Part shown: positions 8,362-16,730 of the stretch, piece by piece
How the letters are laid out: each line of letters begins with the position of its first letter
How positions within the stretch are numbered: position 1 is the stretch's first letter
Origin: CAZOZZ01 sp965247425
Lineage (GTDB): Bacteria > Acidobacteriota > Terriglobia > 20CM-2-55-15
DNA: 64,000 nucleotides
Assembly (NCBI GenBank): GCA_965247425.1
Contig: OZ252023.1
Coordinates: forward strand, 5,580,001-5,644,000
Direction: 5' to 3'
The notes under the pieces: generated by a model
Told to the model about the DNA's origin: nothing
The model's database searches: none
The model's input: only the letters and a program-made list of their open reading frames with translations
Made by a program: the position numbers and the translations under genes

Positions 8362-9072
8362 ATGAGCGGTCTGACATTGATTCGAAAAGCTCTCGGTCGA
8401 TCCGGCGACATCCGTTGTATCGATGCCCAGGAACTGATGAGCCCATTCATCGATTCCATGGCAGACCAGGATGAGGTCGAGAAGCTGGAATCGCACCTGT
8501 CGGCGTGTGCGCCGTGCCAGCGCCAGCTACAGTCCTACATTTCCGTGAAAAACCTCCTTCTTACGGCCGATGAGCCCGAAGTGCCGGTTGATCTCGCCCT
8601 GGTCACACGCGTCCGGTTGTCTCACGAACGAAACGCAAACCGCCTGGCCCGCCTGGAAATGAGGGTGTCGAATTTCCTTACACCGATCGCGCTTCCGGCT
8701 GTGGCGGGAGTGTGTTTCACGGTTCTCTTTTTCGGAATCCTGCTCGGAAGCTTTGCTGGGCCGACGGCAAGTGCGTCAGATGACGTAGCCGACGTCCCAG
8801 TCTCTCTCTACAAGCGAGTACGGACGACGGATCCGACGATGAGTCGTTTTGCGGGCGATCGAAGTTACCTTCTGGCGACCCTGACGGTCGAGACGCATGT
8901 CGGTGACGACGGACGTGTCATGGCCTACGTGATCCTTTCCGGCCCGGATGACCCGGAAGTCGAGCGGTGGCTGCGGGAACAACTGTATTTCGCCCGATTC
9001 GATCCGGCGACGTTGTTCGGAAAACCGGTCGAATCGAAAATCATCCTCTCTTTCGTCGGCGTGACGAGTTGA
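8362..9072 (+). CDS. Membrane anti-sigma factor with zinc finger and TonB-like C-terminal region
   Basis: About 236 residues from ATG at 8362; a GTG at 8332 would add ten. The N-terminal part carries the zf-HC2 motif HLSACAPC, which binds the cognate sigma factor in the cytoplasm. One hydrophobic segment follows (ALPAVAGVCFTVLFFGILLG). The periplasmic tail (DGRVMAYVILSGPDDPEVER, then FARFDPATLFGKPV and IILSFVGV) resembles the TonB C-terminal fold, with its FxPA and GxPV positions. The gene lies directly after the ECF sigma gene and almost certainly controls it. The 3' end overlaps convergent lpxB by 32 bases. Confidence 0.85.
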   Translation: MSGLTLIRKALGRSGDIRCIDAQELMSPFIDSMADQDEVEKLESHLSACAPCQRQLQSYISVKNLLLTADEPEVPVDLALVTRVRLSHERNANRLARLEMRVSNFLTPIALPAVAGVCFTVLFFGILLGSFAGPTASASDDVADVPVSLYKRVRTTDPTMSRFAGDRSYLLATLTVETHVGDDGRVMAYVILSGPDDPEVERWLREQLYFARFDPATLFGKPVESKIILSFVGVTS

Positions 9073-10189
9073 CGACTTCGTAGACAGCCTCAGCAACCCT
9101 TTCCGCTACATTTCCTTTGCCCAGCTGCCGTCGCAGGCGTTCGTAGTTTCCCCGGATTCGGGATTGCGTCCACACGTCGTCCATGAGCTTGAGCGTCGTC
9201 TGGGCGACGTTTTCCGGAGTCATGGCGTCCTGGTATAGTTCGGGAACGACTTCCTCGCCGAGAATGATGTTCACCAGGCCGAACATCCGAACCTTCAGCA
9301 ATACCTTTCCGAGCAACCAGGTGGCCTTGCCGATACGGTAAACGATCACTTCCGGCGTGCCCAGCAGCGCCGTTTCCAGCGTTGCGGTTCCGCTGGCTAC
9401 GATGGCGGCCCTTGAATAGCGGATGGCCTCGTAGGTGTCTCCAACAACCAGGCGGATCGTCCGCCCTCCGGTGAAACGTCGAACGTAGTCGGTGTTCAGA
9501 CCGGACGCGACCGGCAGGACGAACTGTGTTTCGGGCTTCTGTCGCCGTATCAGGTCGGCGGCCAGGCAAAGAGTAGGTAGAACGAAGCGCAGTTCCTTCT
9601 TGCGACTCCCGGGCAGGATGGCAACGACGGGCTTCGAACCATCAAGACGGTACTTGGTGAGGAAAACGCTCTTGGACATGCGAGGGCGGACCATGTCGAG
9701 CAGAGGATGCCCGACAAACTCCACGTCCACCCCCGCCCTCCGGTAGATGTCTTCCTCGAAGGGCAGAATCACGAGCATTCGGTCGACCAGATCCCGAATC
9801 TGGCGGACGCGCCCGGCTCGCCAGGCCCACACCTGCGGGCTGATGTAGTAGACGATTGGAACACCAGCGGCCTTGATCCTCCCGGCCAGACGAAGATTGA
9901 AGTCCGGGAAGTCGATCAGAATCGCCGCGGCGGGAGGCTCACTTTCAATGCGGTCCACGATTTTCCGAAACACGCCGTACAGTGTTCCGAAATAGCCAAT
10001 GGCTTCGAAGGGACCCACCACGGCGGTGTGGCTGATGTCGGAGACGAGTTCGACGCCCGCTTCACGCATGTGGTCGCCCCCGAGCCCAAACATCCGCGCA
10101 CCCTGGAATCTACGTTTGAGGGCCCGGGCCACATCGGCGCCATACATGTCGCCTGAAGCTTCACCGGCGACGATGACAAACTGTTTCAC
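9041..10189 (-). CDS. lpxB: Lipid A disaccharide synthase
   Basis: Joins UDP-2,3-diacylglucosamine to lipid X to form the lipid A disaccharide, on the inner face of the inner membrane. The 382-residue protein begins KQFVIVAGEASGDMYGADVA, the family hallmark. PQVWAWRAGRVRQI near residue 122 and LPGSRKKELRF near 195 are also diagnostic, as is ASGTATLETALLGTP near 272. The presence of LpxB shows that the host makes an LPS outer membrane. The start overlaps the stop of the upstream small secreted protein (ATGA), suggesting coupled translation. Confidence 0.96.
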   Translation of the reverse strand: MKQFVIVAGEASGDMYGADVARALKRRFQGARMFGLGGDHMREAGVELVSDISHTAVVGPFEAIGYFGTLYGVFRKIVDRIESEPPAAAILIDFPDFNLRLAGRIKAAGVPIVYYISPQVWAWRAGRVRQIRDLVDRMLVILPFEEDIYRRAGVDVEFVGHPLLDMVRPRMSKSVFLTKYRLDGSKPVVAILPGSRKKELRFVLPTLCLAADLIRRQKPETQFVLPVASGLNTDYVRRFTGGRTIRLVVGDTYEAIRYSRAAIVASGTATLETALLGTPEVIVYRIGKATWLLGKVLLKVRMFGLVNIILGEEVVPELYQDAMTPENVAQTTLKLMDDVWTQSRIRGNYERLRRQLGKGNVAERVAEAVYEVVNSSRRRKRG

Positions 10190-10734
10190 TGTATGCGGTT
10201 TTCTACTTCGATGAACTGAGGAATCGGTCCGTTGATTACTACGGTCTCGACCCAGATAAGATTCGTTCTGCCCCGTCTGGCGAGGACTATCACCTGGTAT
10301 TCGCCGAAAGGGACGTCCCGAAATTCGAACCGGCCCTCCCCCGACACTTCCCGGACCAGATCCTGGAACGTCGCGCCAAGATCCCGCTGCATACGCGAGA
10401 TCACGAAGACGATCGCGTCGCGTCGCGCCATGTTGGAGACCTGGTCAAAAAAGTCCCGATTGCGGGCGAAGGCGGCGCGGTAGCGTTCCGAGTATACGTC
10501 CAGCCGTTTCTGAACGTCGCCATTCCAGATGTCGACCCATCGAGGATCCATAAGGACAGCTTGTAACGGATCGACGATCTCACTATCTTCCGGTGGGGTG
10601 ACGTGGCCGGCTATCGTTCCTACCGTCGGTTGGGCCTGCTCGACCCGCGTCTCGGCAGGATTTACCTGCACCGGAGCCACCAGTAGTGTTGCCCCAATAA
10701 GAGCTGTCCATACAATGGGAAGCAATTGATCCAC
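10186..10734 (-). CDS. Small secreted protein of unknown function, coupled to lpxB
   Basis: A 182-residue protein that I do not recognise. A GTG start at 10734 follows AGG-containing sequence, and a hydrophobic signal-like segment comes next (LPIVWTALIGATLLVAPVQV). The middle is helical and charged. The C-terminal third (GRFEFRDVPFGEYQVIVLAR) looks like the carboxypeptidase-regulatory or transthyretin-like beta fold. It ends four bases into lpxB, so its expression is tied to lipid A synthesis. It may be periplasmic, but no catalytic motif is visible. Confidence 0.65.
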   Translation of the reverse strand: MDQLLPIVWTALIGATLLVAPVQVNPAETRVEQAQPTVGTIAGHVTPPEDSEIVDPLQAVLMDPRWVDIWNGDVQKRLDVYSERYRAAFARNRDFFDQVSNMARRDAIVFVISRMQRDLGATFQDLVREVSGEGRFEFRDVPFGEYQVIVLARRGRTNLIWVETVVINGPIPQFIEVENRIQ

Positions 10735-10855
10735 ACCTCGGATCCAAATCCTGTGATTACCTGAAGTTTATCATAACGATCGGATCGGATTGAGGTGCCG
10801 GTTGTCGGCAGGCTCGGGCCGTTCACTCTCCACGGGCTGCTCCCCACTTTCGGAC

Positions 10856-12643
10856 TTAAAAGATCGCTCCAAACCCGCGAGCTATGCCACCTCCGATGGT
10901 CCGGAAAGCACGTCCGATCCCGCGTGTCCAGATGTCGCGGACGTCTTCGTTCGAAAGCATGCTGCGGTAGCTGTGCGAGTTCCATGCTGGGAACCAGACG
11001 AAGTAGAGCAGATGCTTGGGGAACTCCCTCCAGACCAGGCCGTTGACACGGTCGAGCAAATGCTTGTCGGGGCTGAAGTCAGGGTCCAGTTCCTTCAGGA
11101 TTCCCGAGATCGTCAGTTGTGACTTGATGAAAAGTGCGATGTTGAACCGTGTCTGAAACCCCTCGTTGGCGAGCTCCAGAATGAGATCTTGAAGCGTGTC
11201 GAAGATGCCCCGCCGATTCCGGACGATCTCGTCCGCGACCACTCGGATCTTCTGAAGGTCGCCTGGGGAGGTGGGGAGACCTCCCTCCAGAAGGGCTCCC
11301 GCGTTGTTGCGGACACGTTTGGCGTTTCCCAGATGCACCCCCAGCACCAGTTGCACCAACTGCTCGCGTTGCTCCCGCGGGAAGCTTCCGTACAGGCCCC
11401 AGTCCAGGAGTGCGATTCGGTACCGATCCGTCGGATCATCGGAGACGTGGAAAACGTTGCCGGCATGCGGGTCGCCGTGGAAGATAGCTTCTTCCGTCGG
11501 GGAGAAGATCGCGTCGACCATCAGAGCGTCGGCGAGGCGCCGGGCCATCTCACGTCGACCGGCCGCATCACCGATGAGCGCGTCCGTTATCTTTTCGCCA
11601 CGTACGAAATCCATCACGGTGACCCGCTCGGTCGAGAACGAGTAAAGATGGGGGACTGTGACTTGGGAGCCCGCGTAGTAAGCTTCCGCACGTTCCAGGT
11701 TGTCCTGCTCGTCTGTAATCCGAATCTCGCTCGACAGTGCCTCCCTCACGTCCCGGAACATGTCCGAGAGAGGAACGTCTCCCAGGCCGTAGTAATCGCC
11801 CCGCGTCTGGACGAACGACGCGAGTTCGTCGACGATCGCCAGTTCCTTGGGCAATGATTCGAGCACGTAGGGCTTTACGATCTTGAAGACCACCTCTCGC
11901 ATTGCATCCTGATCCGATAGCGTGGCGCGAATGACCGCTCCCACGCTGGCCTCGGCGAGGATTTCGTCTGCGAACCGGATCTGGTGCGTCTCAATCGTGT
12001 CGGGCCCCAACTCCGTTTCGATGAACGCCACGAGCTCGTCGCGGTTTGAAGTCGACATCCCGTTCTCGAGATTCTGAAGGGATTCCCGGATGTCCGGCGA
12101 AAGGTCGGGGTTGCGGGCCAGGATCTGGCCGATCTTCTGCAGGGCCGGCGTCCTGTCGGTGAACTCCAGCAGCCGCGCCCCCCTTGGGGAACCCTCGGGC
12201 AGGTACATGAGGTTGAGGAGCACCCTCTCGAAAAGTCGTTCGTCTCCCAGTCCTGCCAGGAAGAACAACAGGGAGTCGTGGACGAGCGGAACCCATCTCG
12301 ACGCCTGTTCGGGAACCACATCCAGCGCGCTGGACTGGTGTACCAGAATGTCCAGGATTTCCTGGCGGTGCGGTTCGAGGTCCAGCGATCGCAAAAGGGC
12401 CAGAGCATTGGCCCGGGGCACCGGCGGGAGCGTGCCTGTCTCCCTCGGGGCCATAAATTGCTCGACCCCCATCCGGGTCAGCGGGTCCAGTCCGGCCATC
12501 AGCTCGCCGATCAGGGCAAGACCGGCCAGGTCGGCGTCGAAGCTTTCATAGTGATCCATCGGGGTCGGAAGGTCTAACTGCGCATGGGCTGCCGGCAGGT
12601 TGATGGTTAGCAACACCAGTACGATTGGCAGTCGTCGAATCAT
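10856..12643 (-). CDS. AarF/UbiB (ABC1) kinase-like protein with an N-terminal signal peptide
   Basis: A 595-residue member of the ABC1 atypical kinase family. Family landmarks in order: KIGQILARNPDLSPD near residue 171, a VVFKIVKP strand with the ATP-contacting lysine near 250, the catalytic loop HGDPHAGNVF near 381, and LLDWGLYG in place of DFG near 400. The unusual feature is the N-terminus: MIRRLPIVLVLL is followed by a small-residue AHA site, a good Sec signal peptide. If that is right, the kinase-like domain is outside the cytoplasm, where ATP is absent. A GGAGAG ribosome binding site supports the start. It lies between murA and the lpxB pair. Confidence 0.85.
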   Translation of the reverse strand: MIRRLPIVLVLLTINLPAAHAQLDLPTPMDHYESFDADLAGLALIGELMAGLDPLTRMGVEQFMAPRETGTLPPVPRANALALLRSLDLEPHRQEILDILVHQSSALDVVPEQASRWVPLVHDSLLFFLAGLGDERLFERVLLNLMYLPEGSPRGARLLEFTDRTPALQKIGQILARNPDLSPDIRESLQNLENGMSTSNRDELVAFIETELGPDTIETHQIRFADEILAEASVGAVIRATLSDQDAMREVVFKIVKPYVLESLPKELAIVDELASFVQTRGDYYGLGDVPLSDMFRDVREALSSEIRITDEQDNLERAEAYYAGSQVTVPHLYSFSTERVTVMDFVRGEKITDALIGDAAGRREMARRLADALMVDAIFSPTEEAIFHGDPHAGNVFHVSDDPTDRYRIALLDWGLYGSFPREQREQLVQLVLGVHLGNAKRVRNNAGALLEGGLPTSPGDLQKIRVVADEIVRNRRGIFDTLQDLILELANEGFQTRFNIALFIKSQLTISGILKELDPDFSPDKHLLDRVNGLVWREFPKHLLYFVWFPAWNSHSYRSMLSNEDVRDIWTRGIGRAFRTIGGGIARGFGAIF

Positions 12644-12698
12644 TCAAGCACTCTCCGTTCCAACTGGATGGGCGGTGGGGATGCCTCCGGAATTCTAA

Positions 12699-12742
12699 CC
12701 GAACCCGCTCGTGGTTGGAAGGAGGATGGTTCGGGGGTTCGG
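12699..12742. repeat. Hairpin between the AarF-like gene and murA
   Basis: CCGAACCC at 12699-12706 pairs perfectly with GGGTTCGG at 12735-12742 across a 28-base loop. It lies just downstream of the murA stop. No T-run follows on the murA strand, so I do not call it a terminator. Confidence 0.35.
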
Positions 12743-12750
12743 GGGGTCCT

Positions 12751-14004
12751 CTACTTGATTCGATCGATTTGAGCACCAACAGCCCGGAGCTTCTCGTGAA
12801 GCTCTTCGTAGCCTCGATCCAGGTGGTAAACACGATCGATCACCGTGTCGCCCTCCGCCACCAGGCCGGCCAGGACCAGGGAAGCACTGGCTCTGAGATC
12901 CGAGGCGATGACGTTGGCGCCGCTCAGCCGGGTCTTGCCGGTTACGACGGCGTGTGCGCCCTCTATCTTGATCGACGCGCCCATCCGCGTCAGTTCGCTG
13001 GCGTGCATGAATCGATTCTCGAAGATGTTTTCGGTGATTACGGAAGTGCCGTTGGCCTGAGTCATGAAGGCCATGTACTGCGCCTGCATATCGGTAGCAA
13101 ACCCCGGGTACTCCTTGGTTCGCAGGTCTGCTGCCGTCGGATCGGTGCCGCCCCGAACCCGCAGTCCGTCTTCCCGGATTTCAATGCAGACTCCGGTTTC
13201 ACGGAGTTTATCGATCGTACTTGCCAGGTGCTCCGGGTTCACGCGAACCAACTCCAAGTCGCCCTTCGTGATTGCACCGGCAATCAGGAAGGTGCCGGCT
13301 TCGATCCGGTCCGGAATGACACTGTGGCTCGCTCCGTGGACCTCTTTCACGCCTTCGATCTCGATCGTCGAGGTCCCTGCTCCGACGATCCGTGCGCCCA
13401 TCTTGTTGAGCAGCGTTGCCAGATCGGCGACTTCCGGTTCCGTAGCGGCGTTACGGAGGATCGTCCGGCCATCCGCCAGGACGGCCGCCATCATCAGGTT
13501 CTCGGTGCCCGTGACCGTGACGCGATCGAAATCGATTTCACCGCCCTTCAGGCGCTTGGCAGAGGCTTCAACGTAACCATGCTCGGTCCGTACTTCGGCC
13601 CCGAGTTTCTGAAGTCCGTGAATGTGAAGGTTGATCGGACGCGCCCCGATTGCGCATCCGCCCGGCAGCGAGACTCGCGCCCGCCCCATGCGGGCCAGCA
13701 ACGGTCCCAGAACGAGAACCGACGCACGCATCGTCTTGACCAGGTCGTAGGGCGCCTCGCAGGATGTAATCGCCGCCGCACTCATCCTGGCCGTGTGATC
13801 GGTGCCGAGTTCGACCTCGACGCCGAGTTCCCCCAGCAACCTTTCGGTAGTGCGGACATCTTTAACCAGCGGAATGTTGTCCAGTCGCAGTTCCCCGGCT
13901 GTCAGCAGCGATGCAGCCATCGTCGGTAACGCGGCGTTCTTGGCGCCGCTGATGGTCACCGAGCCTTCGAGTCTGGCTCCACCGGTTATCTTGAGCTTGT
14001 CCAT
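12751..14004 (-). CDS. murA: UDP-N-acetylglucosamine 1-carboxyvinyltransferase
   Basis: Catalyses the first committed step of peptidoglycan synthesis, transferring enolpyruvate from PEP to UDP-GlcNAc in the cytoplasm. The 417-residue length is normal. The N-terminal GAKNAALPTMAASLL contains the conserved Lys-Asn pair, and the catalytic cysteine is in LPGGCAIGARPINLH near residue 115, so fosfomycin sensitivity would be expected. PEYPGFATDMQ-type sequence (EYPGFATDMQAQ) appears near residue 300. It leads the minus-strand envelope cluster, and MITE 2 lies about 60 bases upstream of its start. Confidence 0.97.
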   Translation of the reverse strand: MDKLKITGGARLEGSVTISGAKNAALPTMAASLLTAGELRLDNIPLVKDVRTTERLLGELGVEVELGTDHTARMSAAAITSCEAPYDLVKTMRASVLVLGPLLARMGRARVSLPGGCAIGARPINLHIHGLQKLGAEVRTEHGYVEASAKRLKGGEIDFDRVTVTGTENLMMAAVLADGRTILRNAATEPEVADLATLLNKMGARIVGAGTSTIEIEGVKEVHGASHSVIPDRIEAGTFLIAGAITKGDLELVRVNPEHLASTIDKLRETGVCIEIREDGLRVRGGTDPTAADLRTKEYPGFATDMQAQYMAFMTQANGTSVITENIFENRFMHASELTRMGASIKIEGAHAVVTGKTRLSGANVIASDLRASASLVLAGLVAEGDTVIDRVYHLDRGYEELHEKLRAVGAQIDRIK

Positions 14005-14065
14005 AGTCTCTTGATCCTGGAGCCGTCTCCGGCCCGTCTTCGGGCACGCATCATTCTGGTATTCT

Positions 14066-14320
14066 AGTGTCCTCGGTCCGAAATACGGTTGCTATATTTG
14101 GAGCGCAACGGTGCTGGATTTGGCAGATGTCGAGCAATGCTCTTCATTGCGATGAGGAGCGACTCCAAGACGGGACCGTTCCGCCCGAAACAGTAGGGCC
14201 GATGGAGGTTGCTGGTTGTGACGGCCAAGACGACCGAGGCACACACAAGTTTATTGATCGATTCAAACTCCACTGCAACATCCATCGGAGATAGTGACCG
14301 TATTTCGGACCGAGGACACT
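14066..14320. mobile_element. MITE-like element 2
   Basis: Perfect 24-base terminal inverted repeats occupy 14066-14089 and 14297-14320, extendable to 30 bases with two mismatches. The left end is embedded in CTAG (14064-14067), the target motif of IS630-type transposition; the matching right position reads CTGG, possibly a decayed TA duplication. No transposase is encoded in the 255 bases. The terminal sequences differ from those of MITE 1, so it is a separate family. It sits between divergent murA and the GNAT gene, and its right end is 10 bases from the latter's ATG. Confidence 0.7.
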
Positions 14321-14330
14321 GGTGGCCGTC

Positions 14331-15167
14331 ATGAAAGAAGTCGATCTTCGGATCCGTCGCGCGAGAGGCCTCGAAGACTACGAAGCCTGCGTCGAGTTAC
14401 AAAAGGAAGTCTGGGGTTTCTCCGAAATCGAAGATATCGCCGCTTCTCCGCTTCTTTTGATCGGAAACGAATACGGAGGGAGCGTCCTGGTTGCCGAGAC
14501 ATCGGAGGGACGGGTTATCGGTTTTGCCTTTGCCATGCTGGGACGGAAACCAGGCGGTGGTTTGATCTGGTGGTCCCACATGACCGGAGTGTCCACGGAT
14601 TTTCAAGGTCAGGGTATCGGTCTCCGGTTGAAGCTGGCGCAGCGTGAGGACGCTCTCAAGAACGGCGTTTCCGAGATCTGGTGGACGTTCGATCCGCTGC
14701 AGGCAATGAATGCGCATTTCAATGCCCGAAAGCTCGGCGCCATCGTTTCCGAGTACGAAGAGAACATCTACGGTTACAGCAGCAGCCCGCTCCACCACGG
14801 GCTCCAGACCGACCGACTCGTGGCAGTGTGGGGGCTGGACTCCCAGCGCGTGGTGGATCGCACTTCAGGTGAAGCGCCCGTGATATTCCGTGATTTCGAT
14901 CGGCTGCCCCGCATCATCGCGTTCGACGACCGAGGCCCCGGATCCCCGGAACTGGGGTTCGCCCAGAGCCCGCTGCTCCTCGAGATCCCGGTCCGGTTCT
15001 CCGAGATCCTCCAGGCGGATCGCAGCCTGGCCCTCGACTGGCAGCGGAAAGTCCGGACCGCCTTCCTTCACTATTTCGATGACGGCTACCAGGTTACCGA
15101 CTTCATGATCGTCGACACCCCGGAACCACAGGCCCTGTACGTTCTCGAGAAACCGGCCCAAAGGTAA
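14331..15167 (+). CDS. GNAT-family N-acetyltransferase
   Basis: A 278-residue predicted acetyltransferase. The acetyl-CoA-binding region is near residues 85-105 (GVSTDFQGQGIGLRLK, the Q/RxxGxG/A motif). Strand and helix elements of the fold precede it (YEACVELQKEVWGF). The C-terminal 130 residues extend well beyond a minimal GNAT domain, as in the COG3375-type proteins. I chose ATG at 14331 because GGTGG at 14321-14325 can serve as a ribosome binding site; GTG at 14322 is the alternative. The substrate is unknown. The upstream region is MITE 2, which must have displaced or replaced the native promoter. Confidence 0.8.
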   Translation: MKEVDLRIRRARGLEDYEACVELQKEVWGFSEIEDIAASPLLLIGNEYGGSVLVAETSEGRVIGFAFAMLGRKPGGGLIWWSHMTGVSTDFQGQGIGLRLKLAQREDALKNGVSEIWWTFDPLQAMNAHFNARKLGAIVSEYEENIYGYSSSPLHHGLQTDRLVAVWGLDSQRVVDRTSGEAPVIFRDFDRLPRIIAFDDRGPGSPELGFAQSPLLLEIPVRFSEILQADRSLALDWQRKVRTAFLHYFDDGYQVTDFMIVDTPEPQALYVLEKPAQR

Positions 15168-15204
15168 GTCCTGTTTCCAGGATTCCCAGTTCCCAGACTT
15201 TCTC

Positions 15205-15251
15205 TTTCAACACGAATTCTACTTCGTTCACTTCGTGTCTTCATGTTGAAA
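15205..15251. repeat. Two-part hairpin between convergent genes
   Basis: TTTCAACA at 15205-15212 pairs with TGTTGAAA at 15244-15251, and an inner CACGAA/TTCGTG pair extends the structure. It lies between the ends of the GNAT and retropepsin genes and could end transcription from both sides, but neither arm is followed by a T-run, so this is only suggestive. Confidence 0.35.
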
Positions 15252-15297
15252 AAATCGGTCGGCAGGCAGGAACGTTCGGCAAGGACTTCCGACGAAA

Positions 15298-16668
15298 CTA
15301 CTTCGACAGCCGTACTTCGGCGTTCTGGAAATCGATGCTGATCCGGTAGCCCTTCAGGAAATCGTAACCCACGACGCCGGCCACTTCGGTGCCGAGCATC
15401 TTCGATATTTCCCGCATGTCGATCGACACAACCTGTGAAAAGCCTTCGAGATTCTTCTCGGTCGTGAATACGACTTCCGGGACCAGAAGGACGACTCCCT
15501 CGAATCCGCCGATACCGGCAAGGCCGAGATCGATCTTGGCTCCCGGTGTGTCCTCGGTGACGCCGAGCGTAGCGGCCATGTTGTGCGAGAGGACCGTCGT
15601 GACCGCTCCCGTGTCGACCAGGAAATTCCCCTGGTGTTCCCCGTTGATCGTCAGAGGGATCAGGACGAGATTGTTGAAGAACCAGGACGGGATGTGTTCG
15701 ACATTGTCGGAGATCTCGGGGGCGTTGAACTCGATCCGGTCCCTCCGGTAATCGATCGACACGACCTGGTCGTTGAAGGTCGCCGTGCTGAAAATTCCCG
15801 CAGCCAACTCGCTGATCATGGGCTCGTTGATGGAGCCGATTGGAAGGTTGTGAATTTCGATGTCCCCGAACTTCAACTCGTCGATCCGGTAGATGTTCGT
15901 GTCGACTTTCCCTTCCCCTCCGATACCGTGGATCAGCGTACTGGCTATGGGCTCCAGGCCGAGCTCGTTCACAAGCTTCTCGGTAAAGACGGTTTGAGAT
16001 GCTCCGGTATCGACTATGAATTCGAACGGGCCCTTCTCACCGACCATGAAGTCCGCAAAGATAAGGTTGATGGCCTTCAATATCGGGATGGGCTCCTGAT
16101 CGACCGGAATCTCATAAGTGCCCATTTTGTCGGACCCGAAGTTTTGAATCACGTCCAACGCCGCCTGGACTTCGGCGACCCTTTCCGGGTCATAGCTGGG
16201 ATCCAGCGCAACGTAGGCTTCGAATTGTCGGGTCTGTTCGTCGAGGTTCCGGTCGATTCCCCAGGCCTCGGCCGCGGTCAGGCGGTAGATCGCTTCTTCG
16301 GGGTCCAGTTCCACCGCTTTCATGACCGAGCGCACCGCTTCTTTGGACTCCATCTTGGCCATCGCGAGCTTGCCCAGGCCATAGTGAGCCCGAGAGGTTT
16401 CCGGATCAAGTTCGAGAGACCTGAGGTATTGGGCCCGCGCCGCTTCGAAGTTGCCCTTTCGGAATTCGATTTCTCCTTTTAATGCAACACCTTGAGCGCT
16501 TTCGGGCAGCCCGAGCAAAAGGGCCTGGGCTTCTTCGTACTGGTCGGTGAGCAGAAATCCGGAGACTTCGTCGAGTGGATTGGCTGTGCCTTGGAACCCG
16601 AGAGCGAAAACCTGCAGCCCGAATATGAAGACGGCGACCTGGACGAAGCGAAGTGGTTGGCTTGACAT
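15298..16668 (-). CDS. Secreted TPR protein with two retropepsin-like aspartic protease domains
   Basis: A 456-residue protein with an N-terminal hydrophobic signal (QVAVFIFGLQVFALGF). Residues about 40-175 form TPR-like helices (GNFEAARAQYLRSLELDPE). Two retropepsin-like domains follow. The first has DTGAS at 220-224, the second DTGAV at 352-356, each ending in a hydrophobic-hydrophobic-D strand (VVSIDYRRDRIEF and ISIDFQNAEVRL). Retropepsins act as dimers, so a tandem pair could form one active site within a single chain. It probably cleaves periplasmic or surface proteins. The start codon lies over the -35 of the divergent rplM promoter. Confidence 0.82.
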   Translation of the reverse strand: MSSQPLRFVQVAVFIFGLQVFALGFQGTANPLDEVSGFLLTDQYEEAQALLLGLPESAQGVALKGEIEFRKGNFEAARAQYLRSLELDPETSRAHYGLGKLAMAKMESKEAVRSVMKAVELDPEEAIYRLTAAEAWGIDRNLDEQTRQFEAYVALDPSYDPERVAEVQAALDVIQNFGSDKMGTYEIPVDQEPIPILKAINLIFADFMVGEKGPFEFIVDTGASQTVFTEKLVNELGLEPIASTLIHGIGGEGKVDTNIYRIDELKFGDIEIHNLPIGSINEPMISELAAGIFSTATFNDQVVSIDYRRDRIEFNAPEISDNVEHIPSWFFNNLVLIPLTINGEHQGNFLVDTGAVTTVLSHNMAATLGVTEDTPGAKIDLGLAGIGGFEGVVLLVPEVVFTTEKNLEGFSQVVSIDMREISKMLGTEVAGVVGYDFLKGYRISIDFQNAEVRLSK

Positions 16669-16691
16669 GTTGTTTAGCCTCAGTATATTAT
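16662..16691 (+). promoter_or_regulatory. Strong sigma-70-type promoter of the rplM operon
   Basis: A perfect TTGACA at 16662-16667 is followed by TATATT at 16684-16689 (16-base spacer) or TATTAT at 16686-16691 (18-base spacer). The start point would be near 16698, leaving a short leader with AAGGGAGAGG before the rplM ATG. The -35 overlaps the first codon of the divergent retropepsin gene. TATACT on the other strand could be that gene's -10, so the two promoters may compete. Confidence 0.65.
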
Positions 16692-16730
16692 CATCGTTTT
16701 GCGTTTATTAAAGGGAGAGGTTCTGGGAGC

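Noticed and set aside
12625..13929. A 434-codon open frame antisense to murA
   Set aside because: murA is certain on the other strand with all catalytic motifs; the antisense translation is rich in Arg, His and Gln, has no domain and no ribosome binding site.
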